The notes below the pieces were generated by a model. It searched no databases, was not told the origin of the DNA, and worked only from the letters and a program-made list of their open reading frames with translations. Of a DNA stretch of 11,279 nt, positions 1-6,805 are shown piece by piece. The translations under genes were made by a program, and so were the position numbers. Source of the DNA: a bacterium SM23_31 (GTDB lineage: Bacteria; SM23-31); NCBI GenBank assembly GCA_001304035.1, contig LJUD01000058.1, positions 1 to 11,279 of the forward strand, given 5' to 3'. How positions within the stretch are numbered: position 1 is the stretch's first letter; each line of letters starts with the position of its first letter.

Positions 1-1
1 A

Positions 2-1273
2 ATACTTGCAACCACAGTTGCGTCAGTTGTTGCCGTGTACCTCGGATATAGCTGGAAAGAGGTACAGGATAGTCTGGTTAAGGGCATTATTCTTGCGCTG
101 CAGGCATGCCTTATCCTGATGGTTATCGGCTGTTTAATAGGCACCTGGATACAAAGCGGGATTGTGCCAAGCATGATATATTACGGCTTAAAGTTGATTT
201 CTCCGTCGATTTTTCTTGTAACGACGTGCGTAATTTGCAGTGTGGTATCAATATCCACGGGAAGTTCATGGTCTACTGCCGGGACAGTCGGAGTTGCCCT
301 GGTGGCTGGTGCAATAATTTCCGGAGCATATTTCGGCGATAAAATGTCACCGCTGTCGGATACAACCAATCTTGCACCGGCAACGGCGGGAACAGACCTT
401 TTTACGCACGTCAGGCACATGGCTTACACCGGCGTTCCAAGCCTCATTCTCGCACTGATACTTTTTACAATTGTAGGTTTTAAATATGGCGGAGGCACAG
501 TGGACGCTTCGGGTGTGTCACGGATGCTTTCCACTCTGGATTCAAACTTTACAATATCTCCCTGGCTTTTGTTCCCCCCGTTATTAGTTATTTTAATGGT
601 TATACTTAAAATTCCTGCAATCCCGGCGTTGTTGGGCGGCACAATTCTTGGAGGCATTGTTGCCGCTATCTTTCAGGGAAATTCGTTGGGAGAAATAATA
701 ATTGTTTCTTTTAACGGATTTGAGTCAAATACCGGAGTGGCAAGTGTGGATGATCTCCTGTCTCGCGGCGGGCTGTTGTCGATGATGTCCACAATAGCGC
801 TTATATTCTGCGCTCTTGCCTTTGGTGGAGTTATGGAAGGGAGCAAAATGCTCGAAACCATAGCTTCCTCAATACTTAAGCTGGCGCGTTCTGTCGGTTC
901 TCTGGTAACCGCAACCGTAGTAACCTGCATCGGAATGAATATTATTGCGCCGGACCAATTTCTTTCTATTGTGATTCCCGGAAGAATGTATCGAAATGCT
1001 TTTCTGAAACAAAATCTGCACCCAAAAAATCTTTCCCGTCTTTTAGAAGGTGCGGGCACATTGAGTTCGCCGCTGGTACCGTGGAATACCTGCGGAGCAT
1101 TTATGAGCAGTGTTCTGGGCGTGTCTGCCGGTGTCTATTTCCCTTTCTGTTTTTTCAATTTGATTAATCCTCTTGTGTGTATTGCATACGGATATGGAAA
1201 TATTACGATGTATAGAATGACGCCGGAGGAGGCGGAAGCACAGGCAGCCGCGGATAAAATCGACGGCAGGTAA
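2..1273 (+). CDS. nhaC: NhaC-family Na+/H+ antiporter, 5' end cut by the window
   Basis: An integral inner-membrane antiporter that exchanges Na+ for H+, helping pH and sodium balance. The reading frame is open from base 2 and the start codon lies outside the window. The GTG at 35 is only the first possible internal start, so I annotate a 5' partial gene. About 423 residues are visible against a usual 450-500. NhaC-type signatures are the GSSWSTAGTVG segment (nt ~260-292) and GAYFGDKMSPLSDTTNLAPA (nt ~323-382), a charged motif within hydrophobic helices that marks this family. Later segments (GMNIIAPDQFLSIVIPGRMY, and SSPLVPWNTCGAF near the end) also fit. The C-terminus is a short acidic, Ala-rich cytosolic tail ending in TAA. 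The family assignment is firm. The transported ion is inferred from the family; some NhaC relatives are malate/lactate antiporters. It is separated from the next gene by ~150 bp and may not share its transcript. Confidence 0.92.
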   Translation: MLATTVASVVAVYLGYSWKEVQDSLVKGIILALQACLILMVIGCLIGTWIQSGIVPSMIYYGLKLISPSIFLVTTCVICSVVSISTGSSWSTAGTVGVALVAGAIISGAYFGDKMSPLSDTTNLAPATAGTDLFTHVRHMAYTGVPSLILALILFTIVGFKYGGGTVDASGVSRMLSTLDSNFTISPWLLFPPLLVILMVILKIPAIPALLGGTILGGIVAAIFQGNSLGEIIIVSFNGFESNTGVASVDDLLSRGGLLSMMSTIALIFCALAFGGVMEGSKMLETIASSILKLARSVGSLVTATVVTCIGMNIIAPDQFLSIVIPGRMYRNAFLKQNLHPKNLSRLLEGAGTLSSPLVPWNTCGAFMSSVLGVSAGVYFPFCFFNLINPLVCIAYGYGNITMYRMTPEEAEAQAAADKIDGR

Positions 1274-1347
1274 TTCGTATTTATGAATTTTTTAAAATAA
1301 TATATAAGACAATGTATTATAAAAACTTACTGTTTTTAATCATTAGG

Positions 1348-1376
1348 TTGTGACGTAATCTCTTTTCTTATATAGC
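1348..1376 (+). promoter_or_regulatory. Possible sigma70-type promoter before the PgsW-like gene
   Basis: TTGTGA (1348-1353, 4 of 6 to the -35 consensus) is followed after 17 bp by TATAGC (1371-1376); an overlapping TATATA at 1369-1374 gives a 15-bp spacer. Transcription would start near 1383. It sits in the AT-rich gap after nhaC, just upstream of the two candidate starts of the next gene. Pattern match only. Confidence 0.3.
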
Positions 1377-1422
1377 GTTTTAAGAAAAATATTTAATTTT
1401 GTCTGATGATTCTTATGTAAAA

Positions 1423-2547
1423 ATGAGTATCCTTTTTAAAAAAAGAGTTCACATTCTACAATATCAAAAACAAAGATTGAGTCGAACCGTCGGCGCCGCG
1501 GGAATTGTAAGCCTTGCATCTTATATAATGGTACTGATTTTTTCCCCGGGAAGACCTTTACCGTATTCGGACACAATGACCAACGCTGCTCAAATAATGG
1601 AGAAAGCAGTTACAATTACGGGGAGCTATTGCGATACGTCCGGTATTAAGATAGACGGTACCATAGATCCGAATCATACAGGTCTGATAGGTCCCGAATA
1701 TTCGGAATTAATGACGACTGTCGGGCATCTCGAAGCGAAAAGAACAACAACCATACCGGATATTGCCGGTCTTATTGTACATCTTCTTGACCGTGCCGGT
1801 GTTAATGCAGGAGATACTGTCGCAATCGGCTGTTCTGCTTCGTTTCCCGCATTGATGGTTGCGTCGCTTGCGGCGGCTCAGGCTGTGGATGTATATCCTG
1901 TTATAATCATTTCGCTGGGTGCATCTTCCTATGGGGCTACTAATACAGAATTTAATATGCTGGATATTTATAACCTGTTACTTAATGAAAAAGTCTTCAA
2001 CGTTCAACCGGCTGCGGTGTCACTCGGCGGGAAAAAAGATACAGGACAAGACTTTGAATCCGGTGTTAAAGAGCGGTTGATGCAACAAATTCAATTAAGC
2101 GGAATCCCCTTTATTTATGAATCCGATCTCCGAAAGAATGTATCAATGCGGATGAAAATATATGAGGGTAATTCATCCGGGAGCAGGATTTCCGCTTTTA
2201 TTAATATTGGAGGCAGTTATGCAAATTTTGGAACAAGCCAGCTTGCGCTTACATTGAAACCCGGTTTGAATAAGAAGATACCTATTCCTTCAAAAGAAGA
2301 ACGGGGCGTGCTTTACGAGATGGCTGCACGGGATGTACCGGTCATTCACCTCCTTTATATAAAAGGGCTGGCATTGGAATACGGTCTCCCCTGGGATCCG
2401 GTTCCTTTACCGAAACCCGCAGAGACAAAATTACATGATACGAAGTCATATAATACTATTCAATTCTGGATAATATCCATTATTTATTTTATGGCGTTAT
2501 TTATACTGGTTTCTCGGAAGGAAAAGATGTTTTACCAATGTATATAG
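1423..2547 (+). CDS. Poly-gamma-glutamate system protein (PgsW-like), membrane-anchored
   Basis: I recognise this as the family named 'poly-gamma-glutamate system protein' (PgsW). The name comes from its usual position beside poly-gamma-glutamate synthase genes; its biochemical role is not established. The family-like core is the stretch around GPEYSELMTTVGHLEAKRTT (nt ~1690-1750), followed by DRAGVNAGDTVAIGCSASFPAL (nt ~1790-1855) and IISLGASSYGATN (nt ~1906-1944). A hydrophobic helix near the N-terminus (about 20 residues after the basic start) and a second one close to the C-terminus (nt ~2460-2515) suggest that both ends are membrane-anchored, with the main domain probably outside. Start choice: ATG 1423 is preferred. 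An in-frame TTG at 1399 would add 8 polar residues. Neither has a clear ribosome site. No PgsB, PgsC or PgsA homolog is present in the window, which is odd for this family. Family call good, function unknown. Confidence 0.8.
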   Translation: MSILFKKRVHILQYQKQRLSRTVGAAGIVSLASYIMVLIFSPGRPLPYSDTMTNAAQIMEKAVTITGSYCDTSGIKIDGTIDPNHTGLIGPEYSELMTTVGHLEAKRTTTIPDIAGLIVHLLDRAGVNAGDTVAIGCSASFPALMVASLAAAQAVDVYPVIIISLGASSYGATNTEFNMLDIYNLLLNEKVFNVQPAAVSLGGKKDTGQDFESGVKERLMQQIQLSGIPFIYESDLRKNVSMRMKIYEGNSSGSRISAFINIGGSYANFGTSQLALTLKPGLNKKIPIPSKEERGVLYEMAARDVPVIHLLYIKGLALEYGLPWDPVPLPKPAETKLHDTKSYNTIQFWIISIIYFMALFILVSRKEKMFYQCI

Positions 2548-3052
2548 AGATTATCACATTATCCTCTGAAATATTCTGTAAAAGAAATTTTTGTTTATTT
2601 TTATTTCATCCTCAAAAATGGAGTAATTCAAAGCAACAAAAAAATAAAATACTTGATTATATTGTTTTAATAGATTATTTTTCTGTGTACTGAAATATAA
2701 ACATATCTTAACCGTGATTGATTTGATATAAGCGCATTGAAGCGGCGTAAGATAAACTTAAAACGATTGCCGAAAAAGTGGTACAAAAATATCGTGTGCT
2801 GTAGGTTAAAGCTAAGGAAGGTTTAATTTAGTATTGGATTGAATCTCATGCAGAATATGATGAGCTTGAAAAATAATCGTTTAACTTACATATACACTGA
2901 GCCTTCTTTTAGGCATTATCTGTTTTGTAGTCCGTGCTCTCGATAAAAAACTTAGCAAAATCAAAATCCCTGCCTACAACTAAATAGCCCGTAGTGCTAT
3001 GTATTAATCAATTAAATGCTAAAATAATTTTGAAACAGGAGAGATTGATACA
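2548..3052. other. 505-bp AT-rich intergenic gap, possibly holding decayed coding remnants
   Basis: No intact gene of useful size is visible on either strand. Two short stretches look protein-like but are broken by stops. On the + strand, about 2748-2877 can be read as a charged helical sequence (DKLKTIAEKVVQKY, then a stop, KAKEGLI, a stop, YWIESHAEYDELEK, stop). On the - strand, about 3002-2910 gives a ~30-codon frame (GYLVVGRDFDFAKFFIES). I do not recognise either. They may be relics of a lost gene or chance. A small hairpin, GCCT-N6-AGGC, lies at 2901-2914. No tRNA or riboswitch pattern was seen. Confidence 0.4.
3017..3025 (+). promoter_or_regulatory. Possible extended -10 promoter for C69 copy A
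   Basis: TGCTAAAAT forms an extended -10 element (TG, one base, then TAAAAT at 3020-3025), placed 12 bp before the ribosome site AGGAGAG (3037-3043) of the next gene. This would give a leader of about 20 nt. No good -35 hexamer is seen at the right distance, which extended -10 promoters can tolerate. Pattern match only. Confidence 0.3.
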
Positions 3053-4528
3053 ATGAAAAAGAAATGTTTTATTGTGCTGATCTGCTTATTATTCAGCCCG
3101 ATATTAGCCGTCGCTCAAGATGAAGGCTGTACGAATTTGTTAGTAACAAAGGGAGCCTCGACGACTGGTTCGGTAATGATTTGCTATACCTGTGATGCCG
3201 GGTTCGTATCCCATTTACAGTATATTCCGGCTGCGGACCATGAACCGGGATCTTTTGTTGAGTTTGAAGACATAAGAACTCAGATAAAGGTTAAACAGAT
3301 ACCTCACACGTATGCAGTCATAGCTTCAAATGGCATCGGTCATATAAATGAACATCAGTTGGCTATCGGTGAGACTACTTTCGGCGGACGGAGTGAATTG
3401 CGCGGAAGAGAAGGCCTGCATTACTCCACCTTAATGACCTTAGCGCTCCAGAGAACAAAAACCGCACGTGAAGCGATCAAAGTGATTACTGATCTGGCAA
3501 ATGAATACGGCTATAGTGCAAGCGGCGAATCAATTTCCATCGGCGATGCTGAAGAAGCATGGATACTTGAATTAATCGGTAAAGGACCGGACACCAAGGG
3601 AATTGTATGGGCGGCGGTAAAAATCCCGGACGGGCACGTTTCCTGTCACGCAAATCAATCCCGTATCGGCGAGTTCCCATTAGATGAGCCGGAAAACTGC
3701 ATGTATGCAAAGGATGTTATTTCGTTCGCAATAGAAAAGGGGTATTATGATCCCAACTCAGGAAAACCGTTTAATTTCAGTGATACATATCATCCTGCAT
3801 CTGATCGCACCAAAATGGGCTGTGCTATGCGGGTCTGGAGTATGCTCCGGCGTGCGACGCCGTCGCTTATTCTTTCACCCGATTATCATCGAGGTGTTGA
3901 AGGAGCTGAACGCTATCCTTTAACGGTAAAGCCTGACAAAAATTTGTCAACAACAGATGTTTTTGCTTTGCTGCGTGATCACTATGAAGGAACAGAATTC
4001 GACATGACTAAAGGAGAGAACGCCGGAGCTTTTGACAGTCCGTACCAAAAACGTTCTGAACGTTCAATTTCCATAAGAGGGACGGTATTTTCAATTGTTA
4101 CGCAGTCACGGGCATCTCTGCCTGATCCAATCGGCGGTGTTCTGTGGTATTCCCCGGATGACACGTATTTTGCGTGTTATACACCTCTGTATTGTGGAAT
4201 AAATGCAATTCCGGAAATCTATACTGTAGGCGATAGAAATAAATTTTCATGGGATTCAGCATGGTGGGTATTCAATTTTGTTGCTAATTTTGCTAACCTC
4301 AAATATTCGAGCATGGTAAAAGATATTCAGGTTGAGCAAAAAGCTATTGAAGAAAACTACATCACCCTGCAGCCGACTATTGAAAAAACAGCCACCGAGC
4401 TTTTAAAAATTAATCCGGAGTTAATGACTCATTTTTTAACTAATTATTCGGTTTCAAGCAGTGAGCAATTAGTTAACCGTTGGCGAAAACTGGCTGAGAT
4501 GCTCATCACAAAGTACATCGACAGATGA
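3053..4528 (+). CDS. Secreted C69-family dipeptidase, copy A (divergent active-site region)
   Basis: Peptidase family C69 (formerly U34) enzymes are N-terminal-nucleophile hydrolases that cut dipeptides; a Cys becomes the new N-terminus after processing. A signal peptide spans residues 1-21 (KKK, hydrophobic core, cleavage after AVA), then a four-residue stub, then the expected nucleophile Cys26 (CTNLLVTKGAS). The family block NEHQLAIGETTFGG is at 99-112, VWAAVKIPDGHVSCHANQSR in the middle, and the helical C-terminal tail (ELLKINPELMTHFLTNYS) is typical. The 491-residue length fits. Start ATG has AGGAGAG 9 bp upstream. Oddities: the usual DGS twelve residues after the Cys is TGS (Thr38), VGK is VTK, and the position that is Arg in the family consensus (as I recall it) and His in copies B and C is Tyr45, though Asp48 is kept. 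The enzyme may therefore have altered specificity or weak activity. It is probably transcribed alone or with the module starting at 4645 (116-bp gap). Confidence 0.9.
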   Translation: MKKKCFIVLICLLFSPILAVAQDEGCTNLLVTKGASTTGSVMICYTCDAGFVSHLQYIPAADHEPGSFVEFEDIRTQIKVKQIPHTYAVIASNGIGHINEHQLAIGETTFGGRSELRGREGLHYSTLMTLALQRTKTAREAIKVITDLANEYGYSASGESISIGDAEEAWILELIGKGPDTKGIVWAAVKIPDGHVSCHANQSRIGEFPLDEPENCMYAKDVISFAIEKGYYDPNSGKPFNFSDTYHPASDRTKMGCAMRVWSMLRRATPSLILSPDYHRGVEGAERYPLTVKPDKNLSTTDVFALLRDHYEGTEFDMTKGENAGAFDSPYQKRSERSISIRGTVFSIVTQSRASLPDPIGGVLWYSPDDTYFACYTPLYCGINAIPEIYTVGDRNKFSWDSAWWVFNFVANFANLKYSSMVKDIQVEQKAIEENYITLQPTIEKTATELLKINPELMTHFLTNYSVSSSEQLVNRWRKLAEMLITKYIDR

Positions 4529-4631
4529 TTACCGATGTAGTTCGAATGCTCAATAAAATAAAGCAAAATAATAATTTAAAAATGTAATTTGTGTATCAGA
4601 ATATTAAATATAAAGATAAACTATAACATAG

Positions 4632-4638
4632 TAAGGAG
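4632..4638 (+). promoter_or_regulatory. Ribosome binding site of the DUF6305-like gene
   Basis: TAAGGAG lies 6 bp before ATG 4645. It fixes the start directly before a clean signal peptide. The 116-bp AT-rich gap in front contains TATAAA (4609-4614) and TTGTGT (4589-4594), but at only 14 bp spacing, so no promoter is called. Confidence 0.7.
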
Positions 4639-4644
4639 TGAATC

Positions 4645-5283
4645 ATGAAAGGATTATCTAAATTAATGGTTGTAGCTGTCATTTTTCCCTTTCTATTTCT
4701 GTTATTATTTTCATCAGTATTAGCTCAGGAAAAGGCTGCTGCAGATATAAAAGCTGAACTGCCTGTACTGCTTACATCCTGCGGTCAAAGCCCAGGTCCC
4801 ATACAGTTAAAAGCTATAATGACTGTTAAAAGATATAATGTAAATATTGTTCCGGTTTTAAGTTTGTTTGCCACTGCTGATACACTTATAGCTTTAAAAA
4901 ATGCAGGGAATCCGGTTAAGACAATTATTATCGTAACCGGTGCAAGCCTCAAAGGCATGGGAGCGGCGGGTATTTCAATTAAAGATGAATTGGAAAGGAC
5001 AGAAAAACTTATCGCAGAAGCAAACAAGCAGGGGATATTGGTTATCGGCGCTCATATCGAGGGTCTGGACAGGCGTATTATGGGTGCCGCAGAGGGAGAT
5101 AATTCAGACGAACTTTCGATTGACGCCGTTTGCCCCAAATCCGGTCTTCTTCTTGTTCGCAAAGACGGAAATCCGGACGGCAGATTTACTACGATATCAA
5201 AAAACAAAGAAATTCCCATGATTGAATTTGAAAAGAATGCCGATTTAACGGATATACTTAATAATCTTTTTAAGAAAAAATAG
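4645..5283 (+). CDS. Secreted DUF6305-like protein, possible partner of the adjacent permease
   Basis: A 212-residue exported protein of unknown function. A signal peptide covers residues 1-27 (basic start, long hydrophobic stretch, cleavage after VLA). The mature part opens with ELPVLLTSCGQSPGP (38-52), a motif I associate with the DUF6305 family; this assignment is from memory and needs a profile search. The rest reads as alternating beta strands and helices of a Rossmann-like small domain: VNIVPVLSL, VKTIIIVTGAS, then a helix (ELERTEKLIAEANKQ), GILVIGAHIEG and a final LLLVRKDGN strand. The IEGLDRR segment and acidic patches could bind a ligand. It is 11 bp ahead of the permease gene with no obvious separate ribosome site there, so translation is probably coupled. 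It stands where a TRAP system would carry its solute-binding protein but is much shorter (about 330 residues is usual). A role in substrate capture is inference. Confidence 0.7.
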   Translation: MKGLSKLMVVAVIFPFLFLLLFSSVLAQEKAAADIKAELPVLLTSCGQSPGPIQLKAIMTVKRYNVNIVPVLSLFATADTLIALKNAGNPVKTIIIVTGASLKGMGAAGISIKDELERTEKLIAEANKQGILVIGAHIEGLDRRIMGAAEGDNSDELSIDAVCPKSGLLLVRKDGNPDGRFTTISKNKEIPMIEFEKNADLTDILNNLFKKK

Positions 5284-5294
5284 GATGCTGTCAG

Positions 5295-6587
5295 ATGAGC
5301 ATGTTTACTTATGCCGGGATAATTCTCGGCGTTATGGTGTCAATATATATTATTGCAAAGATATTCAAGCTTTCTACTGAGTTGTCGATGCTTGCGGCTG
5401 CCATTGCCGGAGGGCTGGCAGGAGGATTCCGGATTCCTGCACGGCATATTGCAGAAGGAGCAATGACATACCTCGATATCAATCTTATTTTTATTACCGC
5501 AACGCTTTTTATGAATATCTTAAAGGAATCCGGCGGTGTTGCTTTTGTTGTCCGGCGTATTCTTAAGCGGTTTCATAGGAGCAGAACACTGCTTTTTATA
5601 CTGCTTACATTACTCCTGCTCATACCCGGGGCGTTGACGGGTGCGGGAAGCGTGACGGTTCTAATAACCGGCGGTATGGTTGCCGTTGTTTTGAACTATA
5701 TGGGTATTTCAAAAGTCAGGACTACTGCAATTGTGTTTATTATAGCCGGTCTGAGTGCTGCGGCTCCGCCGGTAAGCTTATGGGCAATGATGACGGCGGC
5801 AGGAGTAAATATGCCTTATGTCGGTTTCTTTTATCCGTTATTGATTCCCTGCGTCATCGCCGCTCTATTGACAATTTTTATTCTCGGGTGGAAAGGTACG
5901 GGAACCGATATCGAAAAAGCTTTTGAGGAACTTCCCGAACCGCCTGAAAAAATGAACTGGCTCAGGGTGATTCTTCCTTTTATTATTTTCCTCGGGCTCG
6001 TATTTATTGGAAGGCAGTGGCCTCATTCGACACCTGTGATCGGGCTTCCGCTGATGTTCCTCTGTGCCGCAGTAACGTCATTTATATTGTCACCCGTTAA
6101 AGTAAATTTCTTTAAAATATCCGGAGATACGGTCGAGCAGCTTCTTCCCCTTATCGGAACGCTGACCTGTGCCGGGATTCTCGTACAGATCATGACATTG
6201 ACGGGTGTACGGGGGCTTCTGGCTGTGAGCACTGTTACTCTGCCGGTTATTGTAGTGTATGCCAGTCTTTTCTTTGTTTTGCCGGTGTCGGAAGCGGTCT
6301 TAATGTGGGGCGCTGCGCCGGTTATCGGTGTGCCGCTGGTTTTACTGTTTAATACCATAGGATTGAATCCGATTGTTGCTCTTGCCGGTATGAGTGTGAT
6401 CTGGCCCCTTGGAGATGCTCTGCCGCCGACGGCAATCATCGGAAGATTAACCGTAGAAATTGTCGGATATAAGGAATCTTATATAAGGTTTCTGAAAGCG
6501 TGCATAATTCCTGCAATTATAATAATGATTATAGGAACGCTGATGGTGATATACAGCAGTGAGCTGGGATTTTTAACCGGTTTGTAA
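5295..6587 (+). CDS. DctM-like / ion-transporter-superfamily permease
   Basis: A 430-residue polytopic membrane protein with about 11-12 hydrophobic helices and a short hydrophilic middle loop (residues ~199-221, KGTGTDIEKAFEELPEPPEK). It resembles the large permease subunit of TRAP transporters (DctM) and related carriers of the ion-transporter superfamily. Each half carries a Gly-rich segment followed by a Pro-Pro hairpin-like turn: GALTGAGSVTVLITGG (112-127) with AAPP (156-159), and MWGAAPVIGVP (337-347) with ALPP (375-378). This repeated layout is expected for elevator-type carriers. Substrates of the superfamily are mostly organic acids, taken up with Na+ or H+. The start ATG follows the upstream stop by 11 bp with only a poor ribosome site, so coupling to that gene is likely. 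There is no normal DctQ or DctP gene nearby; the short gene downstream may replace DctQ. The exact family within the superfamily is uncertain. Confidence 0.78.
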   Translation: MSMFTYAGIILGVMVSIYIIAKIFKLSTELSMLAAAIAGGLAGGFRIPARHIAEGAMTYLDINLIFITATLFMNILKESGGVAFVVRRILKRFHRSRTLLFILLTLLLLIPGALTGAGSVTVLITGGMVAVVLNYMGISKVRTTAIVFIIAGLSAAAPPVSLWAMMTAAGVNMPYVGFFYPLLIPCVIAALLTIFILGWKGTGTDIEKAFEELPEPPEKMNWLRVILPFIIFLGLVFIGRQWPHSTPVIGLPLMFLCAAVTSFILSPVKVNFFKISGDTVEQLLPLIGTLTCAGILVQIMTLTGVRGLLAVSTVTLPVIVVYASLFFVLPVSEAVLMWGAAPVIGVPLVLLFNTIGLNPIVALAGMSVIWPLGDALPPTAIIGRLTVEIVGYKESYIRFLKACIIPAIIIMIIGTLMVIYSSELGFLTGL

Positions 6588-6631
6588 TATTATATTAATT
6601 CAATGACATAATAAATAGAAAGATTTAAGAA

Positions 6632-6796
6632 ATGAACATTCTAATGAGTATTATTACAGTAATTTATTATCTATTAGTTGCTTATACGGCGGTTATATTG
6701 ATATACAATTTAATCAAGACCAAAACGTGGGAGAAAGAGGCTTTGTATATCATTGTGCTGCTGCCGTTCCTTTTGCGGTTATTCAGGTTAAAATAA
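6632..6796 (+). CDS. 54-residue two-helix membrane protein in the permease operon
   Basis: A short gene running ATG 6632 to TAA 6796. Its product begins NILMSIITVIYYLLVAYTAVILIYNLI (in two blocks around residues 2-28), a long hydrophobic helix. A polar loop follows, KTKTWEKEA (29-37), then a second hydrophobic stretch, LYIIVLLPFLLRLF, and a basic end, RLK. This is the pattern of a small two-span inner-membrane protein with both ends probably on the same side. The gene sits 44 bp after the permease and ends 9 bp before the M14 gene; the AAGGGAG ribosome site of that gene overlaps its stop. The tight fit and the coherent membrane pattern argue that it is real despite a weak ribosome site of its own (AAGA). 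I do not recognise a family. It may be a reduced counterpart of the small TRAP subunit or a stabilising subunit of the permease (inference). Confidence 0.72.
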   Translation: MNILMSIITVIYYLLVAYTAVILIYNLIKTKTWEKEALYIIVLLPFLLRLFRLK

Positions 6797-6805
6797 GGGA
6801 GATTT

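Noticed and set aside
673..1059. Antisense open frame of 128 codons inside the nhaC gene
   Set aside because: It lies opposite a clear antiporter gene and its product is rich in Pro, Arg and Ser without any domain pattern. It is the usual shadow of a coding strand, like several other antisense or shifted frames (6023-6439, 8571-8924, 10537-11025).
1272..1337. Weak hairpins after nhaC (AATTC/GAATT followed by T's, and AAAAAC/GTTTTT)
   Set aside because: The stems are only 5-6 bp and nearly all A-T, too weak to call an intrinsic terminator.
2932..2941. CCGTGCTCTC is the reverse complement of GAGAGCACGG at 8050-8059
   Set aside because: A shared string of 10-11 bp is expected many times by chance in 11 kb counting both strands, and the flanks do not match.
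4940..5221. Alternative 93-codon + strand frame within the DUF6305-like gene
   Set aside because: It overlaps a gene with a signal peptide and good ribosome site, and its product has no sensible pattern.
5295..6587. PgsC or other polymer-synthase membrane subunit as identity for the permease
   Set aside because: PgsC is about 150 residues with few helices. This protein has ~12 helices and two Pro-Pro repeat halves typical of DctM-like carriers.
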